Positions 1 through 8,801 of a DNA stretch of 64,000 nt are shown piece by piece (positions within the stretch are counted from its first letter, which is position 1; the number at the start of each line of letters is the position of its first letter). Under the pieces are notes generated by a model. That model did not search any database. It was not told the DNA's origin and was given only the letters and a program-made list of their open reading frames with translations. Origin of the DNA: Actinomycetales bacterium (GTDB taxonomy: Bacteria; Actinomycetota; Actinomycetes; Actinomycetales; Microbacteriaceae); NCBI GenBank assembly GCA_017308515.1, contig JAFKEN010000009.1, positions 62,001 to 126,000 of the forward strand, in the 5' to 3' direction. The position numbers and the translations under genes are program-made.

Positions 1-363
1 GCCGCGGAGGGCGCGCCGATGGTCTACTACGGCGACGAGGTCGGCCTGCTCGGCGACAACGACCCCGGATGCCGCGGCGCGATGCCCTGGGATGAGAGCC
101 GGTGGGACCGCGAGCTGCTCGAGGCCGTCCGCGGCTGGGCCCAGTGGCGCGCCTCCGAGCCGGCCGCGCGGCGGGGCCGCGCCGAGTGGTTCGCCGAGGG
201 CGATGACGTGCTCGGCGTCGTGCGACGGCTGGGGGATCGCGAGGTCGCGGTCGTCGTGAACCGCGGTGCGGAGGCGGCGGTCGCCGACGCGCCGGTGTCC
301 GACGGGCGCGTCGAGGTGCCCGCCGCCGGTAGCGTCGTGCTGGTGAGAGGACGTCAGGGGTGA
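1..363 (+). CDS. Glycoside hydrolase family 13 enzyme, C-terminal part (5' end outside window)
   Basis: The reading frame is open from base 1, so the gene is cut by the window edge and only about 120 C-terminal residues are visible. The start (GAPMVYYGDEVG, then a MPWD motif about 20 residues on) matches the segment of GH13 alpha-glucosidases and cyclomaltodextrinases after the last catalytic Asp. The rest is the small C-terminal beta domain. The enzyme would hydrolyse alpha-glucosidic oligosaccharides; the exact substrate cannot be told from this part. Its TGA overlaps the GTG of the LacI-type regulator by four bases, so the two genes are translationally coupled and the regulator probably controls a sugar locus. 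Confidence 0.85.
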   Translation, partial: AAEGAPMVYYGDEVGLLGDNDPGCRGAMPWDESRWDRELLEAVRGWAQWRASEPAARRGRAEWFAEGDDVLGVVRRLGDREVAVVVNRGAEAAVADAPVSDGRVEVPAAGSVVLVRGRQG

Positions 364-1409
364 GAGCGCGGCGCGTGACGATGCAGGACGTCGCCGACGC
401 CGCCCAGGTGTCGAAGACCGCCGTCTCGCTCGCCTTCAACGACTCCTCGCGCCTGTCGGACGCGACGCTGCGCCACATCCTCGACATCGCCTCGGAGCTC
501 GGTTACGCGCAGGATCCGGCCGCGCGCATGCTGCGCACCCGCCGCACCAACAGCCTCGGCCTGCTGCTGCCGCAGCAGCTCGACAAGGTGCTCGAGAACC
601 CGTACTACACGCAGTTCCTGCAGGGCATCGGCCGCACCTGCCACCAGGAGGGCTTCACCCTGCTGCTCGCGCCGCCGCTGCGCGGCTCGATGCTCAAGAG
701 CATCCCCTATGCCGCGGTCGACGGGTTCATCGTGAGCGGGCTCGAGTTCGACCGGGGCGAGGTGAGCGCGCTTCGGCAGCGGGCGATCCCCTTCGTGCTC
801 GTCGACAGCGAACCGCAGGAGGGCGTTCCCTCGGTCGAGATCGACGAGTCCGAGGGGATGCGCGAGGTCGTCGCCCACCTGCTGGATCTCGGCCACCGCC
901 GCATCGGCTTCCTCGCGCTCGAGACCGGGATCGAGGGGGGACCCTCGCAGTGGCACGGCCCGATGAAGCGGCGCATCGAGGGTGCACGGACGGCGCTCGA
1001 GACGGCGGGACTCGACCTGGAGTCGGAGGGCATCCGGGTGCTCGAGGTGCCGTGCACGCGCGAGGGGGGTGTCGCGGGGTTCCGCGAGCTGTGGGGTGCG
1101 GACGAGCGCCCCACCGCCCTCGTCGCCTTCAGCGACATCATCGCCCTGGGAGCGCTCGACGCGGCCCGCGCCGCCGGGGTGGGCGTGCCCACGCAGCTGT
1201 CGATCACGGGGTTCGACGACCTCAGCTCGGCCGCCCTGGCGCGGCCCTCGCTCACCACCGTGCGCCAGCCGATCGAGTCGAAGGGGCGCCTCGCGGCGGA
1301 GTTCCTCGTGGAGTCGATCGCCGCGGGCGGCACCTCGCGGCCGCATCAGCAGCAGCTGCACACCACCCTGCTCGTGCGGGAGTCGAGCGGGCCGCCACCT
1401 GCGGTCTGA
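360..1409 (+). CDS. LacI-family transcriptional regulator
   Basis: 349 residues, normal for the family. An N-terminal helix-turn-helix lies at residues 8-27 (MQDVADAAQVSKTAVSLAF) and the hinge helix PAARMLRTRRT at 53-63. A periplasmic-binding-protein-like sensor domain runs to the end, with the usual FDD and SLTTVRQP segments. It should repress or activate sugar-use genes in response to a sugar. The GTG start overlaps the glycosidase stop (GTGA), so the likely target is that glycosidase and the genes upstream of it. The ligand cannot be predicted. Confidence 0.92.
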   Translation: MRARRVTMQDVADAAQVSKTAVSLAFNDSSRLSDATLRHILDIASELGYAQDPAARMLRTRRTNSLGLLLPQQLDKVLENPYYTQFLQGIGRTCHQEGFTLLLAPPLRGSMLKSIPYAAVDGFIVSGLEFDRGEVSALRQRAIPFVLVDSEPQEGVPSVEIDESEGMREVVAHLLDLGHRRIGFLALETGIEGGPSQWHGPMKRRIEGARTALETAGLDLESEGIRVLEVPCTREGGVAGFRELWGADERPTALVAFSDIIALGALDAARAAGVGVPTQLSITGFDDLSSAALARPSLTTVRQPIESKGRLAAEFLVESIAAGGTSRPHQQQLHTTLLVRESSGPPPAV

Positions 1410-1486
1410 GTCGGCGCGGCGTCGCGTGCGGTGCGCACGAGGCCGAGGCCGCGGCCGCTCCGCGGTCGCGAGACCGCGGGCGCCGG

Positions 1487-2017
1487 TCAGCCGGCCGGCG
1501 TCTCGCTCGTGCCGGTGAGGTGGCCGCGGGCGACGACGTGCCCGAACATCAGGAAGCCGAGCATGCCGGGCGTCGCGTCGTCGGGCAGGTCGAGGGCCGG
1601 CACGTCGAGCGCCGAGACCGTGAAGACGTAGCGGTGCGGCCCGTGGCCGGGCGGAGGCCAGGCGCCGCCGTAGTGGGCGGTGCGGGTCTCGTCGGGGAGC
1701 ATCATCGCCCCGGTCGGGAGCAGGCCGGCCGCCGGGTCGCCGGCGTTCGCCGGCAGCTCGGTCAGATCCGCGGGAAGGCCGTGCACGGCCCAGTGCCACC
1801 AGCCGCTGCCGGTCGGGGCGTCGGGGTCGTAGCACGTCACGACGAGGCTCCGCGCCGGGGGTGGGGCGGGGCTCCACGCGAGGGCGGGCGAGCGGTCGGC
1901 GCCGCCCGCGCCGCTCGCACGGGCCGTGACGGGCAGCGGATCGCCCTCGCCGAAGTCCGGACTCGTCACCTCGAGAGACGGCACCTCCGGCAGGCGCCAG
2001 AACGGGTCATTGCTCAT
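1487..2017 (-). CDS. YbhB/YbcL family Raf kinase inhibitor-like (PEBP) protein
   Basis: 176 residues with the PEBP fold signatures: DPDAPTGSGWWHW near residue 64 and GPHRY near residue 126, which line the anion-binding pocket in the family. The cellular role of bacterial members is not settled. No signal peptide is visible, so it is probably cytoplasmic. CAGGGT lies six bases before the ATG, a variant of the leaderless -10 seen across this window. It is followed on the same strand by no other gene. Confidence 0.9.
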   Translation of the reverse strand: MSNDPFWRLPEVPSLEVTSPDFGEGDPLPVTARASGAGGADRSPALAWSPAPPPARSLVVTCYDPDAPTGSGWWHWAVHGLPADLTELPANAGDPAAGLLPTGAMMLPDETRTAHYGGAWPPPGHGPHRYVFTVSALDVPALDLPDDATPGMLGFLMFGHVVARGHLTGTSETPAG

Positions 2018-2068
2018 GAGGCGACCCTGGCACGTCGTCGCGCGGCGTGCCGGGTCGCCCGCACCGGA

Positions 2069-2497
2069 TCAGCTGTACGGGAACGGCCCGTACGGGATCG
2101 GCGTCGTCGCGCCGACGACGAGCGACGCGACGATCCCGACGATCGCGACGAGCACGAGCGCCGCGCACAGCGCGATCAGCAGCGGCAGGCGCGCGCGGCC
2201 GCGTGCGAGCACCGCCACGATCACGACGGCGGCGAGTACCGCGAGGGCGAGCACGCTCGTGACCAGCGCGACGGTGCTGTCGGTGCCGCTCGAGCATCCG
2301 CCGAAGGGGGTGCCGTCGGTGCCGACGCCGTCGATGCAGATGCCCCAGGTCGGGCGCAGGACCCAGACGCTCACGACGGTGATCGTCCAGCCCGCCGCGG
2401 CGGCGACGATCCAGGGCCACGCGTCGCGGCGCGGCGGTGCGACGGCGGGCGGCTCGCTCGCGGCGGGGGTGTCGGGAACGGGTGCGGGTTCGGTCAT
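2069..2497 (-). CDS. Hypothetical membrane protein
   Basis: 142 residues, family not recognised. A Pro/Ala-rich N-terminus of about 25 residues is followed by hydrophobic segments near residues 27-47, 76-96 and 103-128. The loop between the first two holds two Cys residues and is Gly/Thr-rich, so it may be an extracytoplasmic disulfide loop. A strong ribosome binding site (GAGGAG) precedes the ATG. Monocistronic. Confidence 0.7.
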   Translation of the reverse strand: MTEPAPVPDTPAASEPPAVAPPRRDAWPWIVAAAAGWTITVVSVWVLRPTWGICIDGVGTDGTPFGGCSSGTDSTVALVTSVLALAVLAAVVIVAVLARGRARLPLLIALCAALVLVAIVGIVASLVVGATTPIPYGPFPYS

Positions 2498-2597
2498 GGA
2501 AGCCTCCTCATCCCTTCGGACGCACGAGGGGCGCGGAAGGTTGCCCCTCCGCGCCCGATCCGTTCCGGCGCGTGCGCCGTCACGGAGAATCGTGCGA

Positions 2598-2948
2598 TTA
2601 GGCGTTGACGCCCGGGATCGACAGGTGCGCGCCGTCGGCCAGCACGAGCCAGGCGACGAGCAGGATGATCGAGACGAGCGTGATCCAGGCGCCGCCGCGG
2701 GTATAGGTCGAACCGTTGAAGGCGAGCGCGATCACCAGCAGGATGATCGTCGCCACGGCCAGCAGCGGCGAGCCGAAGGGGACGCCCGACACGAACAGCG
2801 AGAGCACGAACAGCGCCGCCGCGATGATGATCAGGATGCCCATCAGGGTGAGCCCGCGACGGGCGCGGTAGATGCCGTCGAAGATCGCGAGCACTCCGCC
2901 CGCGAGCCCGATGATGAACGGGAGGGTGATGACGATGCTGAAGGTCAC
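2598..2948 (-). CDS. Small hypothetical membrane protein
   Basis: 116 residues starting at GTG, chosen because GGAAGGAG lies just upstream. Four hydrophobic segments cover most of the chain (about residues 4-22, 34-54, 60-77 and 87-105), with a basic YRARRG loop after the first. It is an integral membrane protein of unknown function. The open frame extends much further upstream, but that part is antisense to the M16 peptidase and is a shadow. Confidence 0.7.
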   Translation of the reverse strand: MTFSIVITLPFIIGLAGGVLAIFDGIYRARRGLTLMGILIIIAAALFVLSLFVSGVPFGSPLLAVATIILLVIALAFNGSTYTRGGAWITLVSIILLVAWLVLADGAHLSIPGVNA

Positions 2949-3144
2949 GGTGGTCTCCTTCCGGATGCGGCCGGGGTCTCCGGCCGCCCCACACACTAGC
3001 GACGGACAGGTCGCACCCACCAAGCGGCCAGGTGAAGTACAGGCGAAACTCAGGCGCGGGGACCCGCCCCGCGGGCGGTGACGCCCTCGCGCCCCCGTCC
3101 TGCACAGCCGCCGGGATCCCGGCGGCGCGCCGGGGGCGATGCCG

Positions 3145-3150
3145 TAGGGT
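3145..3150 (+). promoter_or_regulatory. -10 TAGGGT of the M16 peptidase gene
   Basis: TAGGGT eight bases before ATG 3159; likely leaderless or nearly leaderless start. Confidence 0.55.
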
Positions 3151-3158
3151 CGGAGGCG

Positions 3159-4511
3159 ATGTCCGGCGCCGTGCACCTCCCTCTCGACCTGCCCGAACTC
3201 GACGTGGCGGTCGCCGGCGGGGCCCGCCTGCGCCGCACGGTGCTGCCGAGCGGGGTGCGCATCCTCTCCGAGGCCGTTCCCGGGGCGCAGAGCGCGACCG
3301 CCGGTTTCTGGGTGGCGGTCGGCTCGCGCGACGAGCAGCCGATCACCTACGGCTCCACCCACTTCCTCGAGCACCTGCTGTTCAAGGGCACCGGCGAGCG
3401 CAGCGCGCTCGACATCGCCTCCGCGTTCGACGCGGTCGGCGGCGAGCACAACGCGCTCACCGCCAAGGAGCACACCTGCTACTACGCGAAGGTGCGCGAC
3501 CGCGACCTGCCGCTCGCGGTCGAGATCCTCGCCGACATGTTCACCTCCTCGGTGCTCGACGCGGAGGAGTTCGAGAGCGAGCGCGGCGTGATCCTCGAGG
3601 AGCTCGCGATGGCCGACGACGACCCGGCCGACGTGGTCGGCGAGCGGTTCTTCGAGGCGGTCTTCGGCGAGCATCCCCTCGGGCGCCCCATCGGCGGCTA
3701 CCCGGCGACGATCCAGGCGGTCGGGCGCGACGCGGTGCTCGGCCACTACCGCGAGAACTACCGACCGCAGGATCTCGTCGTCACCGTCGCGGGCGCGGTC
3801 GACCACGACGCCCTGGTCGCGCTCGTCGAGAGCGCGCTCGCGCGCGCCGGGTGGGATCCGCGGGCCGACGGCGCGCCGGTGCCGCGCCGCGACGCCGCGG
3901 CGCCGTTGCTCGCCGCCGGCTCCTCGCCGCGCGTCGTCGAGCGCCCCAACGAGCAGGTCGCGCTCATGCTGGGCGTGCCGGCGCTGCGGGCCGGCGACGA
4001 GCGCCGCGCGACCCTCTCGGTGCTCAACTCGGTGCTCGGCGGCGGCATGTCCTCCCGGCTGTTCCAGGAGGTGCGCGAGAAGCGCGGCCTCGCCTACTCG
4101 GTCTACTCCTTCGCCTCCGCCTACTCCGATGCCGGCCTGATGGGCCTGTCGGCGGGGTGCTCGCCGCGCAACGCGGGCCGGGTCGCCGAGCTCATGTGGA
4201 GCGAGTTCCTCCGCCTCGCCGACGGCGGGATCACCCCCGACGAGCTCGCGCGTGCGCAGGGCCAGCTGGGCGGGGCCTCGGCCCTCGCCCTCGAGGACTC
4301 CGACGCGCGCATGTCGCGACTCGGCCGGGCCGAGCTGACGCTCGGCGAGTTCGTGGATCTCGACGAGACCGTCGCGCGGGTCGGTGCGGTGACGGTCGAG
4401 CACGTCACGGCACTCGCGCACGAGCTCGTCGCGGGTCCGCTCTCGGTCGCCGCGGTGGGGGCCGTCGACGCCGCGGATCTCGGCGGCCTCGGAGGGGCGG
4501 CGGCGGCCTGA
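3159..4511 (+). CDS. M16-family zinc metallopeptidase (insulinase / processing-peptidase type)
   Basis: 450 residues from ATG 3159, chosen because TAGGGT lies eight bases upstream; the frame stays open 27 codons further without conserved sequence. The inverted zinc motif HFLEH has H68, E71 and H72, and the distal Glu lies in the ESERGVILEELAM stretch. The second, inactive M16 half includes the R/Y motif GLAYSVYS. Such single-chain actinobacterial enzymes are usually encoded between polynucleotide phosphorylase and dapB. The stop overlaps the next ATG by one base (TGATG), so the phosphatase downstream is coupled. Confidence 0.92.
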   Translation: MSGAVHLPLDLPELDVAVAGGARLRRTVLPSGVRILSEAVPGAQSATAGFWVAVGSRDEQPITYGSTHFLEHLLFKGTGERSALDIASAFDAVGGEHNALTAKEHTCYYAKVRDRDLPLAVEILADMFTSSVLDAEEFESERGVILEELAMADDDPADVVGERFFEAVFGEHPLGRPIGGYPATIQAVGRDAVLGHYRENYRPQDLVVTVAGAVDHDALVALVESALARAGWDPRADGAPVPRRDAAAPLLAAGSSPRVVERPNEQVALMLGVPALRAGDERRATLSVLNSVLGGGMSSRLFQEVREKRGLAYSVYSFASAYSDAGLMGLSAGCSPRNAGRVAELMWSEFLRLADGGITPDELARAQGQLGGASALALEDSDARMSRLGRAELTLGEFVDLDETVARVGAVTVEHVTALAHELVAGPLSVAAVGAVDAADLGGLGGAAAA

Positions 4512-5113
4512 TGTCGCGCTACCTGTACCTGGTGCGCCACGGTGAGCAGTCGGGCGCCGATCAGGGCGTGCCCGACGGTCCGCTCAGCGAGCGGGGGCTC
4601 GCCCAGGCGGCGGCGGTCGCCGACCGGCTCGCCGGCGTGCCGTTCGACGGGGCGTGGTGCTCGCCGATGCAGCGCGCCCTCGACACCGCGGCGGTGTTCA
4701 TGGAGCGTCGGCCCGACCTCGTCGTCGAGCCCTCGATGCTGCTCATGGACTGCTTCCCGTCCGGGCCGGGCCCCGACACCCCGGAGGCTTTCGACGCGTT
4801 CTTCCACGGCATCACGCCCGAGGAGATCGCCGCGGGCGAGGCGCAGATGGCCGACGCGCGCGCCGAGTGGATCCGCCCCGCCCTCGACGACCGCCACGAG
4901 CTGCTCATCACCCACAACTTCGTGATCGGCGAGTTCGTGCGCGAGACCTTCGGCGCCGCCGCGTGGCGCTGGCTCGGTCTCAACCAGGCCAACGCGGGGC
5001 TCACGATCATCCGGGTGCGGTCGCGCAAGCCGCCCGTGCTCATCTGCCACAACGACCTCGGGCACCTGCCGCCCGCGCTGCGCACCGGCATGCCGGTCGA
5101 GCAGCCGTACTGA
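4511..5113 (+). CDS. Histidine phosphatase family protein
   Basis: 200 residues. The RHG motif with the phospho-accepting His is at the N-terminus (YLVRHGEQ) and the second catalytic His is in ITHNFVIGEFV near residue 137. The fold is that of phosphoglycerate-mutase-like phosphatases; the substrate is not predictable. It starts in a TGATG overlap with the M16 peptidase, so both are made from one mRNA. Confidence 0.88.
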   Translation: MSRYLYLVRHGEQSGADQGVPDGPLSERGLAQAAAVADRLAGVPFDGAWCSPMQRALDTAAVFMERRPDLVVEPSMLLMDCFPSGPGPDTPEAFDAFFHGITPEEIAAGEAQMADARAEWIRPALDDRHELLITHNFVIGEFVRETFGAAAWRWLGLNQANAGLTIIRVRSRKPPVLICHNDLGHLPPALRTGMPVEQPY

Positions 5114-5331
5114 GCGCGACTCCGCGCACAGCCCTTCCGGGTCGACGTCAGGGCCGCGCCGGCGTCGTTCAGACTTGCGTACGGGCTGCGCGTGCCGAAC
5201 TCCGTACCGGGCGGAGGTTCACGACGCCCACGTGCGCGAAGGCGCCCGTGGTGAAGAGTTGCGCTCGGCACGCGGCTCATCCGGGCGCCGGGAGTGCCGA
5301 GCGCGTCCGGAGTCGGCGGCGGACTCGAGTG

Positions 5332-5916
5332 CTATTGCTCGGGCGAGCGCAGGCCGCAGGTGTCCGGGAAGGCCATCGCGCGCCGCACGGCCTCCGCGTC
5401 ATCGACTGTGCCCGGTACCAGCGTTTTCGCGAACCAGTGGGTCGCGTTCGGGTTCGCGTTGTACGGCATGGTCGCGCGATACCCGGCGGCGCGGTACAGG
5501 CGCTGCGCCGCCGCGAGCGACTCGTGGGTGTCGAGCACGGCTTCGCGCGCCCCGAGTCCGACGGCGCGTCGTTCGAGTTCGGCGAGCAGGGCGCGCCCGG
5601 CGCCGGTTCTGCGGGAGTCGGGGCGGATCCAGAGGTGCTTGATCTCGCCGCGCGGGGCACCCGTGTCGGCCGAGCCGTCACCCGGCCTGGGCTCGGCGGG
5701 CAGCATCCGCACGCCGCCGCACCCGACGTCCCGGCCGTCGACCGAGGCGATCAGAAAGACGCCGTGCGGCGGCGCGAACGTGCTCGGATCGGGGGTCGCC
5801 GGCGCATAGGAGCGGCCGAGCGCCGCGAAGCCGGCGGTGCGGAACGCGACGTACTCCGCGAGCAACTCCGTCGCCTCCGGGTCGGCGGGGGAGGCGGCGC
5901 GGAACGCGAGGGGCAC
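5332..5916 (-). CDS. GNAT family N-acetyltransferase
   Basis: 194 residues. The acetyl-CoA-binding core is visible as [20 protein letters not shown] near residues 91-110 (the R/Q-x-x-G-x-G/A loop), followed by the LYRAAGY helix-strand typical of GNATs. The acceptor is unknown. A GTG start is used, with TAGCGT six bases upstream. The 218 bases between the phosphatase and this gene hold only a short inverted repeat and no gene that I can support. Confidence 0.87.
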   Translation of the reverse strand: MPLAFRAASPADPEATELLAEYVAFRTAGFAALGRSYAPATPDPSTFAPPHGVFLIASVDGRDVGCGGVRMLPAEPRPGDGSADTGAPRGEIKHLWIRPDSRRTGAGRALLAELERRAVGLGAREAVLDTHESLAAAQRLYRAAGYRATMPYNANPNATHWFAKTLVPGTVDDAEAVRRAMAFPDTCGLRSPEQ

Positions 5917-5922
5917 GCCGCC

Positions 5923-5928
5923 ACGCTA
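5923..5928 (-). promoter_or_regulatory. -10 TAGCGT of the GNAT gene
   Basis: On the minus strand TAGCGT ends six bases before the GTG at 5916; leaderless pattern. Confidence 0.5.
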
Positions 5929-6140
5929 GCCCCGCGGCGAAGCGGCCGCGTCGCGGGGCCGCGGCCCGGCTCCGCTCCGGGTCGCGGCTGTGCCACCGCT
6001 GTGCGGCTGCGCCCCTCCGCGTCGCCGCCGTGTCCCCGGCGTCGCGGCCGTGCACCGCATCGCGCCCCCGCCCGGCTAAGCCCGGCCCGCCTCAACCCCC
6101 GCACCTGCCCCCGCGATCGGTCGCGCGCCGACGCGCTGGC

Positions 6141-6146
6141 TAGGCT
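6141..6146 (+). promoter_or_regulatory. -10 TAGGCT of dapB
   Basis: TAGGCT six bases before ATG 6153; leaderless pattern. Confidence 0.6.
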
Positions 6147-6152
6147 GGGCGC

Positions 6153-6944
6153 ATGGTCCGCTCGGTCGCCGTCGTCGGGGCGTCGGGGCGTCTCGGTCGG
6201 CTCGCGACGCGGCTCATCGAGGAGGCCGACGACCTCGCGGTGCACGCGCAGCTCGGCTCGCGCGATCCGATCGACGCGATCGCCGGGGCCGACGCGGTGC
6301 TCGACGTCACACTGCCGCAGGTGTCGCCCGGCATCGTCGACGCGGCGCTCGAGCGGGGGATCCCGGTGGTCGTGGGCACCTCGGGGTGGACCGCCGACCG
6401 GCTCGCGACCCTCGCGAAGAAGCTCGAGGCCCGGCCCGAGCTCGGGGTGATCGTCGCGCCCAACTTCTCGCTGGGATCCGTGCTCGCCACCGCGCTCGCG
6501 ACCCTCGCCGCCCCGCACTTCGACTCGATCGAGATCGTCGAGGCGCACCACGGCGGCAAGTCGGACTCGCCCTCGGGCACCGCGATCCGCACCGCGGAGG
6601 CGATCGCCGAGGCGCGCGGCGAGGTCGGCCCGGTCGCCGCCCCGCATCACGATCAGCGCGCGCGCGGCCAGCTCGTCGGCAGCGTTCCCGTGCACAGCCT
6701 GCGCATGGCCGGCGTGCTCGCCGAGCAGACCGTCGTCTTCGGCGGCACCGGCGAGACGGTGCGGATCACGCACCAGACCGTCTCCGACGCGTCGTACGAG
6801 GCGGGCATCCTCCTCGCTCTCCGCGCGCTGCCCGACCTCCGCGGCCTCACGGTCGGTCTCGGCCCGCTGCTGGGGCTGCCGACCCCGTCCGGCGCCCGCG
6901 CGACGCCTTCCGAGGATCCGACCCCGGCGACGGACCCGTCATGA
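6153..6944 (+). CDS. dapB: 4-hydroxy-tetrahydrodipicolinate reductase
   Basis: 263 residues. The N-terminal Rossmann segment reads VVGASGRLG, and the family signature EAHHGGKSDSPSGTA contains the catalytic His pair and Lys. It reduces hydroxy-tetrahydrodipicolinate to tetrahydrodipicolinate with NAD(P)H in lysine and diaminopimelate synthesis, directly after DapA, which is encoded 6 kb away. The last 25 residues are a Pro/Thr-rich tail beyond the usual end. The stop overlaps the next ATG (ATGA). Confidence 0.95.
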   Translation: MVRSVAVVGASGRLGRLATRLIEEADDLAVHAQLGSRDPIDAIAGADAVLDVTLPQVSPGIVDAALERGIPVVVGTSGWTADRLATLAKKLEARPELGVIVAPNFSLGSVLATALATLAAPHFDSIEIVEAHHGGKSDSPSGTAIRTAEAIAEARGEVGPVAAPHHDQRARGQLVGSVPVHSLRMAGVLAEQTVVFGGTGETVRITHQTVSDASYEAGILLALRALPDLRGLTVGLGPLLGLPTPSGARATPSEDPTPATDPS

Positions 6945-7396
6945 GCGTGCGGATCGGCGTCGTCGTCATGGCGGCGCTCCTCGCCCTCTACCTGATCTTC
7001 GCGCTGCAGTACGGCGTGCGGCTGATCGCGATCGGCTCGCCCGTCGCGATCGCGATCGGTGCGGCGCTGCTCGTGTTCCCGCTGCTCGGCGCCGGGGCGC
7101 TCGCTGCGGAGCTCGCCTTCGGGCTGCGCAGCGAGCGTCTCGCGCGCCGGCTCGAGGCCGAGGGCGGCATGCCCACCGAGGAGCTGCCGGCGCGCGCGAG
7201 CGGTCGCGTCGAGCGGGCCGCGGCCGATGCCGCATTCCCGCGCTACGCGGCCGCGGTCGAGAGCAGCCCCGAGGATTGGCGCGCCCGGTATCGTCTCGCG
7301 CTCGCCTATGACGCGGCCGGCGACCGCCGTCGCGCGCGCCGTGAGGTGCGCACGGCGCTGCGGCTCGAGTCGGCCGAGCGGCACGCGGCGGCCTGA
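6941..7396 (+). CDS. Hypothetical membrane protein with tetratricopeptide-like C-terminus
   Basis: 151 residues. Two hydrophobic segments (about 4-23 and 30-60) anchor it. The soluble C-terminus contains one TPR-like pair (WRARYRLALAYDAAGDRRRARREV), with the usual Trp, Leu, Ala and Gly spacing. TPR segments mediate protein contacts; the partner is unknown. Its ATG overlaps the dapB stop by four bases, so it is co-translated with DapB. Confidence 0.75.
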   Translation: MSVRIGVVVMAALLALYLIFALQYGVRLIAIGSPVAIAIGAALLVFPLLGAGALAAELAFGLRSERLARRLEAEGGMPTEELPARASGRVERAAADAAFPRYAAAVESSPEDWRARYRLALAYDAAGDRRRARREVRTALRLESAERHAAA

Positions 7397-7404
7397 GGGG
7401 GTCG

Positions 7405-8310
7405 CTATCGCAGGGCCGCCGCGAGGGCGCCCTCGAGATCCGCCTTCGTCCACGCGAACCCGTCGGCCTGCAGCCGGGTGGGGTGCACGTCGAGGTCGTC
7501 GAGCAGCAGGCGCTGCCCGGCCTCGCCCATGAGCAGCCGGATCACCCACTCCGGCAGCCAGAACAGGTGCGGCCGGTGCAGCACGCGGGCCGCGGCGCGC
7601 GTGATCTCGACGCTCGAGTTCGAGTTCGGCGCGGCCAGATTGACCGGTCCGTCGAGCTCGGACTCGAGCAGCAGGTGCACGAGCGCGCGCACCTCGTCGT
7701 CGAGTGCGATCCAGCTCCAGCGCTGCCGGCCCGACCCGAGCCGCGAGCCGAGCCCGAGCTTCGTGACGAGCCGGATCGGCGCGAGCGCCCCGCCCGAGGG
7801 CGCGAAGACGACGCCGTTGCGCGCCAGCACCACGCGGGTGCCGGCGGGTGCGGTGCGCGCTTCGGCCTCCCACGCGGCGACGAGCTTCGGGAAGAAGCCC
7901 TCGCCGGCGGGGGAGTCCTCGTCGAGGCTCTCGCCCGGCCGATCGCCGTAGAACCCGATCGCGGAGGCGCTCAGCAGCACGCGCGGCGGCGTGCCGCCCG
8001 CCTCGGCCACGGCCTCCATCGCGCGGGTGAGGGTCGAGGTCGCGTCGAGGCGCGAGTCCACGAGGGTGCGCTTGTACGCGCGGGTCCACGGGATGCGCCC
8101 GACGCTCGCGCCCGACAGGTTGACGATCGCGTCGACGCCCTCGAGCGCGGCGGGGTCGAGGCGGTGGGCGGCGGGATCCCACGCGACCTCCTCGGCGGAG
8201 CGCGCCGGGCGCCGCACGAGCCGCCGCACGGCGACGCCGCGCTCTTCGAGGGCGGGCGCGAGGGCCGTGCCGATCGTGCCGGAGGCACCCGCGATGAGGA
8301 CGGTGTTCAG
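7405..8310 (-). CDS. TIGR01777-type NAD-dependent epimerase (SDR family, DUF1731 C-terminus), probable CTG start
   Basis: 301 residues if it starts at CTG 8310. The nucleotide-binding motif GASGTIG lies at residues 8-14 and is absent from the version starting at the first GTG (8229), so that shorter start would destroy the Rossmann fold. No ATG, GTG or TTG exists in frame between the GTG and the upstream stop of OsmC; CTG overlaps that stop as CTGA. Further landmarks are the SASAIGFYGDR catalytic region and the C-terminal DUF1731 part (LPEWVIRLLMGEAGQRLL). Related to plant and bacterial YfcH/SulA-type epimerases of unknown substrate. Confidence 0.85.
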   Translation of the reverse strand: MNTVLIAGASGTIGTALAPALEERGVAVRRLVRRPARSAEEVAWDPAAHRLDPAALEGVDAIVNLSGASVGRIPWTRAYKRTLVDSRLDATSTLTRAMEAVAEAGGTPPRVLLSASAIGFYGDRPGESLDEDSPAGEGFFPKLVAAWEAEARTAPAGTRVVLARNGVVFAPSGGALAPIRLVTKLGLGSRLGSGRQRWSWIALDDEVRALVHLLLESELDGPVNLAAPNSNSSVEITRAAARVLHRPHLFWLPEWVIRLLMGEAGQRLLLDDLDVHPTRLQADGFAWTKADLEGALAAALR

Positions 8311-8732
8311 GCCAGCCCCGCCTCGAGCGTGATCGCGATGCCGGCGAGCGCCTTCGAGACCGGGCAGTTCGCCTTCGCGTCCTCGGCGAGGCGCTGGAAC
8401 TCGGCCTCGTCGATCCCCGGGATCTTCGCGCTCACCAGCAGGTGGCTGCCGGTGATGCCCTCGCCGGGCTGGAAGGTCACGGCGGCGGTCACCTGCAGGC
8501 TCTCGGGCACGTGCCCAGCCTGGCTGAGCGCGTTGGAGAACGCCATCGAGTAGCAGGCCGAGTGGGCCGCACCGAGCAGCTCCTCGGGGTTGGTCTGACC
8601 CGACACGCCCTCGCTGCGCGCCTGCCAGGTGACGGGGAACTCGGCCGCGTCGGACGAGTCGAGGGAGGTCGTGCCGTTGCCCTCCAGGAGGGATCCGAAC
8701 CAGAGCGTCGTCGCTTCACTCGTGAGAGCCAT
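8307..8732 (-). CDS. OsmC-family organic hydroperoxide reductase
   Basis: 141 residues, full length. The two redox Cys are visible in HSACYSMAFS (about residue 60) and KANCPVSKAL (about residue 125), the OsmC/Ohr spacing. The enzyme reduces organic hydroperoxides using thiols; the OsmC subtype is favoured by the SLLEGNGT N-terminus. It overlaps the epimerase CTG by four bases. A thioredoxin-like gene lies just upstream on the same strand, a plausible but unproven link to electron supply. Confidence 0.9.
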   Translation of the reverse strand: MALTSEATTLWFGSLLEGNGTTSLDSSDAAEFPVTWQARSEGVSGQTNPEELLGAAHSACYSMAFSNALSQAGHVPESLQVTAAVTFQPGEGITGSHLLVSAKIPGIDEAEFQRLAEDAKANCPVSKALAGIAITLEAGLA

Positions 8733-8738
8733 GACCCG

Positions 8739-8744
8739 ACCCTA
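8739..8744 (-). promoter_or_regulatory. -10 TAGGGT of osmC
   Basis: TAGGGT on the minus strand, six bases before the ATG at 8732; leaderless pattern. Confidence 0.55.
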
Positions 8745-8801
8745 CGGGCCGCCCCCGCCGAGCGCATCGTTCCGCGCGAGCTCGCGCGTGATCGACGCCG
8801 T

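Noticed and set aside
354-1877. 507-codon minus-strand open frame over the LacI gene
   Set aside because: Arg/Pro-rich nonsense opposite a clear LacI regulator and PEBP gene.
5917-6152. Gene in the GC-rich gap before dapB
   Set aside because: Repetitive GC-rich sequence with Arg/Ala-rich frames only; nothing supportable.
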